Assembly: GCA_902792985.1 (NCBI GenBank)
Contig: CADBBT010000007.1
Span: 1-51,216 of the forward strand
DNA length: 51,216 nucleotides
Direction: 5' to 3'
From: Oscillospiraceae bacterium
Lineage (GTDB): Bacteria; Bacillota; Clostridia; Oscillospirales; Acutalibacteraceae
Positions 25,087-32,229 of this stretch are shown one piece after another; position 1 is the first letter of the stretch; the number at the start of each line of letters is the position of its first letter. Both the position numbers and the translations under genes were made by a program. The notes beneath the pieces were generated by a model, which ran no database searches, was not told the DNA's origin, and was given only the letters and a program-made list of their open reading frames with translations.

Positions 25087-25959
25087 ATGAAAAAACTTTT
25101 GGCAATCCTTCTGGCAGCACTGCTCGTCCTCTCCCTTGCGGCGTGCGGCGGCAACACCGAACCCGATCCTTCGGCCGCGCCTTCACAAAGCGACGCGGCA
25201 AGCGAGGTCACAAACCCGACCATCCGTCTGTCCACTACCACCAGCGTCAACGATTCCGGCCTGCTGCCGTATCTGCTGCCGGTGTTTGAAAGCGAGACCG
25301 GCTACAAGGTGGAGGTGCAGTCCGCAGGCACCGGCGCGGCGATTCAAAAGGCCATTGACGGCAACGCCGATCTGATCCTTGTGCACGCCAAGGCGTCCGA
25401 AGAGGAGTTCATCAACGGCGGCTACGGCGTGGAGCGCCTGCCCTTCATGTATAACTTCTTCGTCATCGTCGGCCCGAAGGACGACCCGGCAGGCATCGCC
25501 GACTGTGAAGACGCGGCCGCTGCCTTTGCGAAAATTCGCGAGAGCGAAAGCAAGTTCATTTCCCGCGGCGACGAGAGCGGCACCCACAAGGCCGAGCTGA
25601 AAATCTGGGGCGAAGCAGCACCCGACGCGGCGAACGACAGTTGGTACATCAGCGCTGGTCAGGGCATGGGCGCTTGCCTGACGATGGCAAGTGAACAGCA
25701 GGCCTACTGCCTGACCGACAAGGCGACCTTCCTTTCCATGGAAAAGGATCTGGACCTTGGTCTCCTGCTGGAAAAGGGCGACGATATGATGAACACCTAT
25801 TCGCTGATCGCGGTCAACCCCGAAAAGATCGACGGGCTGAACGTGGAAGGCGCAAAGGCGCTGATCGACTGGATGCTTTCCGACGAAGCGAGCGAGATGA
25901 TCGCAAAGTATGGGCAGGAACAGTACGGCGTTTCGCTGTTTTATCTGCTTGAGAAATAA
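25087..25959 (+). CDS. tupA: Tungstate ABC transporter substrate-binding lipoprotein TupA
   Basis: A 290-residue lipoprotein (lipobox LAAC, Cys20). The TupA signature is clear: STTTSVNDSGLL at the first oxyanion loop, AGTGAAIQKAIDGNADLILVHA, and LPFMYNFFVIVGP. TupA binds tungstate with very high affinity and selects it over molybdate. ATG 25087 has AAAGGAG upstream and opens the mature operon after the riboswitch. Clostridia use tungsten in aldehyde oxidoreductases and formate dehydrogenases. Confidence 0.93.
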   Translation: MKKLLAILLAALLVLSLAACGGNTEPDPSAAPSQSDAASEVTNPTIRLSTTTSVNDSGLLPYLLPVFESETGYKVEVQSAGTGAAIQKAIDGNADLILVHAKASEEEFINGGYGVERLPFMYNFFVIVGPKDDPAGIADCEDAAAAFAKIRESESKFISRGDESGTHKAELKIWGEAAPDAANDSWYISAGQGMGACLTMASEQQAYCLTDKATFLSMEKDLDLGLLLEKGDDMMNTYSLIAVNPEKIDGLNVEGAKALIDWMLSDEASEMIAKYGQEQYGVSLFYLLEK

Positions 25960-25964
25960 GCGGG

Positions 25965-26651
25965 ATGGATGCGTTCCGGCAGGCAATGCACCTGCTTTTT
26001 ACGCTGGATCCTGAACTGCTGCAAATACTCGGTGTGACGATGCGGATGTCTTTTTTCAGCACCACGATCTCATGTCTGATCGGGCTTCCGCTCGGCACGC
26101 TGCTTGGAACACACAGCTTTCGCGGAAAAGCGTTTTTGAAAAAACTGCTGCATACGCTCATGGGCTTGCCGCCGGTGGTGGCAGGCCTGCTTGTATATGC
26201 ACTGTTCACCCATTACGGACCGTTCGGTTCGCTGCATCTGCTGTTTACGGTGCGCGTGATGGTGATTGCGCAGTGTCTGCTGATCACGCCCGTGGTCACC
26301 GGTCTTTGCGCGTCCTATATGGAACAGTCCGCCGCCGGCATTCTGGAAACCGCGCGGGGGATGGGGCTGCCGTCCGGGCGCGTGCTGCTGCTTTGCTTGA
26401 CGGAAAGCCGCACCTCTTTGCTTTCCGTGGTGCTGAGCGCTTTCGGGCGTTCGATCGCGGAAGTCGGCGCGGTGAGTATCGTGGGCGGGAACATCCAATG
26501 GAAAACGCGCGTGATGACCACAGCGATCCTGCTGGAGACCAACAAGGGCAATTTCAGCTTTGCGCTGGCGCTCGGCTGCATTCTGCTGTTGATCGCGTTT
26601 GTCGTCAACGTCGCCGCGTCGTGGATCGTGAAGGAGGCGCGCTATGATTGA
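25965..26651 (+). CDS. tupB: Tungstate ABC transporter permease TupB
   Basis: A 228-residue permease with five to six hydrophobic segments. The binding-protein-dependent transport signature appears as AEVGAVSIVGGN (about 165-176), preceded by the coupling helix ETARGMGLPSGRV. It starts five bases after the tupA stop and overlaps tupC by eight bases. Confidence 0.9.
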   Translation: MDAFRQAMHLLFTLDPELLQILGVTMRMSFFSTTISCLIGLPLGTLLGTHSFRGKAFLKKLLHTLMGLPPVVAGLLVYALFTHYGPFGSLHLLFTVRVMVIAQCLLITPVVTGLCASYMEQSAAGILETARGMGLPSGRVLLLCLTESRTSLLSVVLSAFGRSIAEVGAVSIVGGNIQWKTRVMTTAILLETNKGNFSFALALGCILLLIAFVVNVAASWIVKEARYD

Positions 26652-27267
26652 AGTGACGGGCCTTCACAAGCAGTACGGTACGCGCACGGTGCTGGATGTG
26701 CCGCACCTTTCAGTGGAAAGAGGCGCGTGTGTAGCGCTTATCGGTGCAAACGGCAGCGGAAAAACCACGCTTTTGCGCATCCTTGCCGGACAGCTGAAGC
26801 CCACATCCGGCACGTTTTCAACGCCACAGCCGGTGCTTTACCTGCCGCAGCGCTGCTATGCGTTTCGAGGCACAGTGCTGCAGAATGTACTGATCGGCAC
26901 AAAAAACAAAAGAGAAGACGCACTTTCTTTGCTGGAACGCATGGAGCTGGCGCCGCTGTTGCAAAAGGAAGCACGCTCGCTTTCCGGCGGAGAGCTGCAG
27001 CGGCTGGCGTTTTGCCGCCTTATGCTGCGCGATTGTACACTGCTGCTGTTGGATGAACCGACAAGCGCATGCGATTCCCACGCGGCAGAGCTGCTGCTGC
27101 AGGAATTGCAGCGCTACCGTGCGGCGCAGGGCTGCACCGTTTTGCTGAGTACCCACAGCCGGGCTGTTGCCGCGCAGGTTGCTGACCGGTGTCTGCTGCT
27201 GGCAAACGGCAGGGCTTCGGCGCTGCGATCCGAAGCGGGAACACAGTGCGAGTTCTCTTTCGACTGA
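26644..27267 (+). CDS. tupC: Tungstate ABC transporter ATP-binding protein TupC
   Basis: A compact 207-residue ATPase with Walker A GANGSGKTT, signature LSGGELQR, Walker B LLLLDEPTSACD and switch His in LSTHS. It is shorter than ModC and lacks the C-terminal molybdate-binding domain, as expected for TupC. It is the last gene of the operon; a terminator follows at 27351. Confidence 0.9.
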   Translation: MIEVTGLHKQYGTRTVLDVPHLSVERGACVALIGANGSGKTTLLRILAGQLKPTSGTFSTPQPVLYLPQRCYAFRGTVLQNVLIGTKNKREDALSLLERMELAPLLQKEARSLSGGELQRLAFCRLMLRDCTLLLLDEPTSACDSHAAELLLQELQRYRAAQGCTVLLSTHSRAVAAQVADRCLLLANGRASALRSEAGTQCEFSFD

Positions 27268-27350
27268 CAGACACGGCTGGATTCACAGACAGCTTGGAAA
27301 ATCACGCGGTAAAGAACCGTTTGCCGCCGCAGTTTTGAAAAGTACAGCAA

Positions 27351-27392
27351 ACGCCGCCGGGACGACCGAAAGGCTCCGTGGCGGCGTATTTT
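27351..27392 (+). terminator. Terminator after tupC
   Basis: ACGCCGCC pairs with GGCGGCGT across a 21-base loop, followed by ATTTTTA. The rest of 27268-27900 has no convincing gene. It holds this terminator, one intergenic repeat and AT-rich DNA. Confidence 0.7.
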
Positions 27393-27548
27393 TATGCAGA
27401 TGTGCTTTGTGTAAAGAAAGCTTCCTTTGCTGGATTTCACACAAAGTGTGGCATGAAATCAAAAAGGAGGCAGGTGAAAAAACTTTTGAATCTAAAAATA
27501 TAGGATGAATTTATACTGTATATCAAAATGTGCGGTTCCACACGAAAG

Positions 27549-27641
27549 CCCGATTTGGCATGCTGAATTTTGAAAGATTGGTGAACATTCCATACATAAA
27601 AAACTTCGCCGGATTTTTCTGACGGAGTTTTGCTTGGTGCC
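27549..27641. repeat. Dispersed intergenic repeat with terminator hairpin, copy 1
   Basis: The region shares the blocks GCATGCTGAA, TTGGTGAAC and the hairpin core CGCCGGATTTxTCxGACGGAGTxTT with copies at 34558 and 36204. The hairpin occupies about 27603-27630. It lies downstream of the minus-strand lipoprotein gene at 27901, which it could terminate. Confidence 0.75.
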
Positions 27642-27900
27642 TTTACGTTGAAATAACTCTTCGGTTCAACAGGGGGAGAAAACGGCTTCAGCGAAGCCAA
27701 AACGGGCGAGCTCAAAGCAAGCCCAAAGAATCTTGCCAAAAAGAGAAACCTTCCGATACAATAGCAAAGGTTTGGCGACCGCATTGCTAAAATATGACAG
27801 AAGGTTTATGTCACGAAACATTGAACAATTTTTTATTGTTTTATCAATACTTTATTGAAAGAATTTATGTTTCTTATTGTATCAAAGCCAAATAGTTTTA

Positions 27901-28374
27901 TCACTGATGATCATAAAAATACTCTTCCGCGTCATAGTAGTCAAAGAAATCGTCCCAGTGATCATCATAGAAATCCTCGGGGTCATAGTAATCGTAGACA
28001 TCGTAGGGATCATAAGGATGCGTGGTGGTCGGTTTCGTTGTGGCCGGTTTGGTGGTCGTCGGCGCTTTGGTCGTTGCTTTTTCGGTGCTTGTGCCGTAGA
28101 TGCTTCCCGTGATCCGAAAGCCTTGACTGCCCTTGGTGGTCGTCGGTTTGGTTGTAGTTGGCTTGGTTGTAGCCGGTTTCGTCGTCGTCGGCTTGGTCGT
28201 TGTGGGTTTCGTTGTAGTTGCGGCGCTTTTGGTGGTCGATTTTGCAGTCATCGAGACGGACGCCGCCGCGGTGGTTTCGTCGGCCGGTTCAGTCGACGTG
28301 CTTACACAAGCTGCAGCACAGATGGCAATTGCAATTACGAAAAGAATCGCAAGGAATTTTTTTGTCATGTTCAT
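27901..28374 (-). CDS. Thr-rich repeat lipoprotein with an acidic, aromatic tail
   Basis: A 157-residue lipoprotein (lipobox CAAAC, Cys23). The middle is built of TTKP/ATKP repeats in two blocks (about 52-85 and 102-117), a stalk-like, possibly O-glycosylated linker. The last 38 residues are almost only Asp, Glu, Tyr, Phe and His (YDPYDVYDYYDPEDFYDD and on), which suggests metal or cation binding. No family is recognised. The first ATG is chosen for AAAGGAG seven bases upstream. It is the last gene in line behind the CFI-box/ADP-ribosylglycohydrolase cluster, 100 bases away. Confidence 0.75.
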   Translation of the reverse strand: MNMTKKFLAILFVIAIAICAAACVSTSTEPADETTAAASVSMTAKSTTKSAATTTKPTTTKPTTTKPATTKPTTTKPTTTKGSQGFRITGSIYGTSTEKATTKAPTTTKPATTKPTTTHPYDPYDVYDYYDPEDFYDDHWDDFFDYYDAEEYFYDHQ

Positions 28375-28474
28375 GTTGAAGCTCCTTTCTCATGTAGGAA
28401 CATCGTTTGGGATTCATCGATCCTCATACTTCGTATTGGCAACACCTTTCTCATTCAGCCGCTTCACCATCCGG

Positions 28475-29098
28475 TCAAGCCTTGCGCCAGAAGCGCCGAA
28501 ACAGCTTCGTGCTGCCGAACCGGCGAACAAACGTCGGACTGAGAGCGTAGTAGATGCGCACAAAAGCGCGGCCGGGTGCAGATTGCTTCAGGGTATCGTC
28601 GCGGAAACGGCGCAGCGTCCACACCTGCGGACAGTCATAGGAACCGTAGACGCAGGTGGCGATGTAGCAGCCGCCACCGTCCGACGTGTTGCTGTAATAT
28701 GCGCCGGGTTGGGTAGGCTTCGGCATCTGATGATTCGCCTGAAACTCATACACTTCCGGCATGCTCGTGCCGACGCAGCGAAGATCGGAGGAGGAGTTGT
28801 TGTACCCGCCGGAGAAGGAAAGATCGCTGGAACCGATCTTTCTGCCCGCTGCGTCAAGATGGTCAAAGCCGCCGCTGAAATTCGGATTTACTTCACCGGT
28901 CTTTCTGTAATTCTTGTCGTAGTGCGTGTATCCGCCTTTGGAATTCGCCACCGATTCGCCGATCTTGTTTCCACTGGCGTCATATTCGTCAAAGCCGCCG
29001 TGGAAGTTCGGGACGCTGGAACCGACCTTTTTGCCGTTTTCGTCATAATGGTCGTAACCGCCGCCCCAGCGGATCTCGCTGTGAGGTTTGTTTGACAA
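28475..29098 (-). CDS. Protein with four 21-residue repeats and a CFI-box-type C-terminus
   Basis: A 207-residue protein. Residues 13-96 are four units of exactly 21 residues with the pattern GG[YF]DxYDxxGxKxGxSxxxx; a fifth begins with GGYNN. The C-terminal domain starts with CYIATCVYGSYDCPQVWTLR and includes RRFRDDTLKQSAPGRAF, matching the CFI-box-CTERM domain, a short domain seen at the ends of many unrelated bacterial proteins. There is no signal peptide. The repeats recall MORN/YD-type beta-hairpin arrays that bind membranes or proteins. It follows the ADP-ribosylglycohydrolase gene by 28 bases. Confidence 0.8.
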   Translation of the reverse strand: MSNKPHSEIRWGGGYDHYDENGKKVGSSVPNFHGGFDEYDASGNKIGESVANSKGGYTHYDKNYRKTGEVNPNFSGGFDHLDAAGRKIGSSDLSFSGGYNNSSSDLRCVGTSMPEVYEFQANHQMPKPTQPGAYYSNTSDGGGCYIATCVYGSYDCPQVWTLRRFRDDTLKQSAPGRAFVRIYYALSPTFVRRFGSTKLFRRFWRKA

Positions 29099-29126
29099 GG
29101 TGAAACCTCCTTTGTCTTACCGTGAG

Positions 29127-30290
29127 TCAGGTCGTTTCTTTCCAACGCAATTTGATATACTTCCTCACCCAGTCGGGATCGTCATAATCACCGTATTCAC
29201 TCATTTGACAGCCGGAGCAGAGATCGTTCGCCATTTCAAGTATCACGTCATACAGTTCCAGATCCCTTTTCCATTGATCGTCGATCGCGTCAAAGCCGAG
29301 CCACGCGCCGAGGATGTTGCCTGTAATCGCACCGGTGGAATCGCTGTCGCCGTTGTGGTTGACTGCTGCGATAATGCCTGCCGAGAAATCATTTTGATAA
29401 CGCAGGGCGCAGTAAATGGCGATCACGAGCGCTTCTTCGCCGACCCATCCTTCGCCGAGGGTGTGGATATTGTCAAGGTCGATTTTGTCGTTTTCGGAGA
29501 GCGCGATCGCTGTATCGATCAAAGATGTCAGTTCATTCAAGTGTCGGTCGCCCACAAAAATCTCCGCGACTGTATCGCGCGCTTCCTCCACGATCTCTTT
29601 GAGTGTCATCCCACGATTGGAATAGACAATTTGATGGACGATGTGCGTCAGCACCGCCGCCGGCATATAGCCGAGGGAGTGCCCGTGCGTGATCGCTGCG
29701 AGCTCCGCGCCTTCGCGGTCGATTGTTTTTATATCGGCATACAGATACCTTTTCAGCCCCATCGGCGCAACACGCATCACGCCGCCGCAGCCCTTGCTGT
29801 GATTGATGGGGTGATCGATATAGCTTTCTTTGTCCGCGTCGCCTCGTGTATACAGGGCGGACAGGCAGGTGTTGCCGGGCGCACGCTGGTGATAGAGCTC
29901 CGGTACATCGGAAAGCCAGGAGATGCAGCGGTTCTGTTTTTTATCCTTCTGAGCCTGTGAAAAAGACATCTCCTGCGTGCGCAGCCAGTCCTTATACGCG
30001 TGGAGCATGTACATGCTGGGCTGACCGCCGATCCCGCGCATAGCAACGCGCGTTTCCGCAAACAGCAGACCGTTCGCTGTGAAAAGCGTCATTTGCGTAT
30101 CGTCGGAAATGAGCGCTTTGCCGGAGCTGGGGTCAAGCGCGTAGGCACGGATGCCGCCGGAACCGTACTTTGCAAAGATACTGCCTTCGCTGTCAAATTC
30201 AACGGCATAGCCAAGTGCATCACCGGCAGCGCCGCCGATCAGACAGCCGCGGATCTTATCGAGGTGTTGTTTGTTTTGCTGTTCTTTCAT
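29127..30290 (-). CDS. ADP-ribosylglycohydrolase family protein
   Basis: A 387-residue enzyme of the ARH/DraG family. The two metal sites are visible: GDALGYAVEF and SDDTQM at the N-terminal side, and GDSDSTGAITGNILGA at the C-terminal side. Di-magnesium ARH enzymes remove ADP-ribose from modified proteins or other acceptors. The start at 30290 follows GGGAGA; the longer frame upstream lacks a better site. No ADP-ribosyltransferase gene is nearby, so the target modification is unknown. The neighbours are a HIRAN protein and a CFI-box repeat protein. Confidence 0.9.
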   Translation of the reverse strand: MKEQQNKQHLDKIRGCLIGGAAGDALGYAVEFDSEGSIFAKYGSGGIRAYALDPSSGKALISDDTQMTLFTANGLLFAETRVAMRGIGGQPSMYMLHAYKDWLRTQEMSFSQAQKDKKQNRCISWLSDVPELYHQRAPGNTCLSALYTRGDADKESYIDHPINHSKGCGGVMRVAPMGLKRYLYADIKTIDREGAELAAITHGHSLGYMPAAVLTHIVHQIVYSNRGMTLKEIVEEARDTVAEIFVGDRHLNELTSLIDTAIALSENDKIDLDNIHTLGEGWVGEEALVIAIYCALRYQNDFSAGIIAAVNHNGDSDSTGAITGNILGAWLGFDAIDDQWKRDLELYDVILEMANDLCSGCQMSEYGDYDDPDWVRKYIKLRWKETT

Positions 30291-30310
30291 AGTATATGTC
30301 TCCCGCAAGT

Positions 30311-30709
30311 TCAATCCTGCAAATAAATCCCGATCTGAATGCGCAGCCACTTGCCGCGCGTTTCTTTTTCCTTGATGCGCCCGAACAGCTGCTTGCCGGC
30401 GTCCATCAATCTGGCAAAGATCAGGTTGTCCTTTTCCGGCACATAGCCGATCTTGGTGCCGGTCTCCGTCTGAATCATGATCGCCTTCGGGTCGTATGGG
30501 TTCTCCGGCTCGCGGAAGAACAGAAGCTTTTCACCGATCTCCAGGTACGGTTCCAGTTCCTCGATGCCTTCAATATGCGTCGTTCCGGCAACATGGGAAT
30601 CGAACAAGTGAATCTCGCGTTCAAAAGGCTTCGGAATCGTCAAGCCGCCGGTGCTGTGCAGCAAGCCGACAAGTCCGCTGCCGCCGCCCGTTGTTGTTAA
30701 GTCGCCCAT
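30311..30709 (-). CDS. HIRAN-domain protein
   Basis: A 132-residue protein whose C-terminal 95 residues match the HIRAN domain. Diagnostic parts are the HxEGIEELEPYLEIGEKL segment, FFREPENPYDPKAIMI and GYVPEKDNLIFARLMDAGK. In HLTF the domain binds 3-prime single-stranded DNA ends; in bacteria it occurs alone or in mobile and repair-linked loci. It starts four bases after the J-domain gene and is probably coupled to it. Confidence 0.85.
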   Translation of the reverse strand: MGDLTTTGGGSGLVGLLHSTGGLTIPKPFEREIHLFDSHVAGTTHIEGIEELEPYLEIGEKLLFFREPENPYDPKAIMIQTETGTKIGYVPEKDNLIFARLMDAGKQLFGRIKEKETRGKWLRIQIGIYLQD

Positions 30710-30713
30710 GTTC

Positions 30714-31511
30714 TCACTCCATCATGTGATTGATTTGTTCCTGCATGTCAGTGATAGCCTTTGTATATTCGTCGATCAACGCCTGCAGTTCTTCGCGTCG
30801 TTCCGCGATCATTGCCTCATCCCGCAGCAGATCCCGTTCCGTGTACGGGAACGAGGTCTTGATCGTGTCGATCTCCGTGCGGACGGTCTTAGCCAGTTTC
30901 CGCAGCTGCTCCCGGCGGTTTTGCAGTTCCTGCACGGCGTTCTGCTTTTCGGCGGGAAGCTCCTCCTGACAAACCATATCGTCGATCATACGAAGTGTCA
31001 TCAGGTCGCCGTTTTCATAGGCGCTCACTGCCTGATGGAACAGATCGATCTGCGCCGGTGTCACGTCGGGATTCAGATCCGGATGCAGCGCTTTCACAAT
31101 GCGGCGATAGCGTTTTTTGACTTCCTTTGTCTCTTCTTCCGTCAACTCTCTGGCGTTTTTACGATTCGCCGCATCCTGCGTTTTCCGGATCTGTTCGTTC
31201 AGTTTTGCCTGATAGGACGCGAACTCCTCGTCAAGCATTGCGTCGATGAGTTCCAGATCCACCTGCTCCCGGCGATTCAGACGCGCCCGGATCATTTCCG
31301 CTTTCCGCTTCAGCCGCAGATACTTGCATTGCAGCGAAAACGCCTGATGTTCCAGTCCGCCGAGACGAAGCATGTATTCCATTTCGATGTTTTTGCAAAT
31401 GACATACTGCAGCTCGTCGCGCTGCGCCATCAGCATGGAGATCTCGGTGGTCGGCCGCTCGATCTCCTTTTTCAGTTCCTCGATTTCGGGGAACACAATG
31501 ATGTCACCCAT
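30714..31511 (-). CDS. Coiled-coil protein with a J-domain-like segment
   Basis: A 265-residue, highly charged helical protein. Residues about 125-180 contain KKRYRRIVKALHPDLNPDVTPAQ, a J-domain-like core with an HPD motif, placed inside the protein instead of at the N-terminus. Both flanks are predicted coiled coil. It may recruit DnaK to a client. The start at 31511 is set by CGGGAGGTG. It is the first gene of a minus-strand run of four or five genes ending at 27901. Confidence 0.75.
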   Translation of the reverse strand: MGDIIVFPEIEELKKEIERPTTEISMLMAQRDELQYVICKNIEMEYMLRLGGLEHQAFSLQCKYLRLKRKAEMIRARLNRREQVDLELIDAMLDEEFASYQAKLNEQIRKTQDAANRKNARELTEEETKEVKKRYRRIVKALHPDLNPDVTPAQIDLFHQAVSAYENGDLMTLRMIDDMVCQEELPAEKQNAVQELQNRREQLRKLAKTVRTEIDTIKTSFPYTERDLLRDEAMIAERREELQALIDEYTKAITDMQEQINHMME

Positions 31512-31545
31512 AAAAACACCTCCCGTCGAATCGTTTCTAAGGATT

Positions 31546-31574
31546 ATCATACCACTGCTTGAAAACATTTGCAA
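31546..31574 (-). promoter_or_regulatory. Promoter of the J-domain/HIRAN/ADP-ribosylglycohydrolase cluster
   Basis: On the minus strand: TTGCAA, 17 bases, TATGAT, 35 bases before the start codon. Confidence 0.75.
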
Positions 31575-31663
31575 CAATTATCGTAACCGGGCTTTCTTAA
31601 AGTCCGTGAAACGGGAGTTTGCGCTGGACATATGTTCTTTTTCGCGAAACCAGCGTCTTCCGC

Positions 31664-31692
31664 TTGACAAAGCCGGTGCAGACTAATATGAT
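31664..31692 (+). promoter_or_regulatory. Promoter of the SAM riboswitch transcript
   Basis: TTGACA, 17 bases, TATGAT; transcription would begin just before the first riboswitch stem at 31700. Confidence 0.88.
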
Positions 31693-31699
31693 AGAGCCA

Positions 31700-31800
31700 A
31701 CCTATAAAGAGTGCGCGAGGGACAAGCCCGTTGACCGCACAGCAACCTGCCGCAGGGCAAGGTGCTAAAGCTTGACCGATGGGTAACTGACTGCAGCAGA
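31700..31800 (+). ncRNA. SAM-I-clan (S-box-type) riboswitch
   Basis: The leader shows the S-box core: AAGAG, GAGGGAC followed by GCCC, GCAACC, and AAGGTGCTAA. Stem P1 is ACCTAT (31700-31705) with ATGGGT (31779-31784). P2 is GTGCG (31711-31715) with CGCAC (31736-31740). P3 pairs CCTGCC with the GGGC-AAGG side. The P1 3-prime strand overlaps CCGATGGG (31776-31783), which can alternatively pair with CCTCATCGG (31804-31812) inside the terminator. SAM binding would hold P1 and free the terminator, an OFF switch. It may belong to the SAM-I/IV variant subgroup. Confidence 0.9.
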
Positions 31801-31830
31801 CACCTCATCGGGACGATGGGGTGTTTTTTC
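31800..31830 (+). terminator. Regulated terminator of the SAM riboswitch
   Basis: ACACCTCATCG and CGATGGGGTGT form an 11-bp stem with one G-T pair and a three-base loop, followed by six T residues. Its 5-prime arm overlaps the antiterminator pairing described for the riboswitch. Confidence 0.88.
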
Positions 31831-31874
31831 GTGCCGCTCTTTTGGGGAATCTATCATCAAGAGAGGTATGACCC

Positions 31875-32147
31875 ATGAAGAACATCCTGAAACAACTGGA
31901 AAGCACGAACAAACCCGTTTACGTTGAACTGACAGACGAAGCGGCCGGAAAGCGCTTCCTGGCGGAAGCGGAAAACGCCGGATTTCGCTTTGAAGACGGC
32001 GTGAAACCGACCGAGCGTGCATTTGCCCGCATTATGGTTTTGAAAAACGACCGCACGATCTGCTACGCCGGCACATACGGAACGATGGCGTTCGGCTGTA
32101 ATGATGGCGGCAGGATCCGGGCGCGATATCCATTCGATCAAACATAA
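31875..32147 (+). CDS. Unknown 90-residue protein controlled by the SAM riboswitch
   Basis: A small soluble protein with no family I recognise. It has an N-terminal helix, a strand KPVYVELTDE, a helix AAGKRFLAEAENAGFRF and later strands, suggesting a compact alpha/beta fold. There is no signal peptide or membrane segment. AGAGAGG lies about 8 bases before the ATG. It is the only gene behind the riboswitch, so its expression should rise when SAM is low. A hairpin follows the stop codon. Confidence 0.75.
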   Translation: MKNILKQLESTNKPVYVELTDEAAGKRFLAEAENAGFRFEDGVKPTERAFARIMVLKNDRTICYAGTYGTMAFGCNDGGRIRARYPFDQT

Positions 32148-32160
32148 CCATAGTGCACAA

Positions 32161-32188
32161 CAGCCGCGATCTGTTCGGATCGCGGCTG
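32161..32188. terminator. Hairpin between convergent genes
   Basis: CAGCCGCGATC and GATCGCGGCTG form a perfect 11-bp stem with a TGTTCG loop. Neither side has a strong T-run. Confidence 0.55.
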
Positions 32189-32229
32189 CTTGACTGTGTT
32201 TCATTGAATTGTTATAAATCTTCCATGCC

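Noticed and set aside
27472-27505. Nine-codon frame after a good AAAGGAGG site (GTGAAAAAACTTTTG...)
   Set aside because: It stops after nine residues. It may be the remnant of a signal-peptide gene, but nothing follows in any frame to support a pseudogene call.
28133-28230. CRISPR-like GGTTGTAGTTGG repeats
   Set aside because: These are the codon repeats of the TTKP stalk in the lipoprotein gene; there are no unique spacers of equal length.
28133-29095. 320-residue plus-strand frame opposite the CFI-box protein
   Set aside because: Antisense shadow; the minus-strand frame has exact repeats and a known C-terminal domain.
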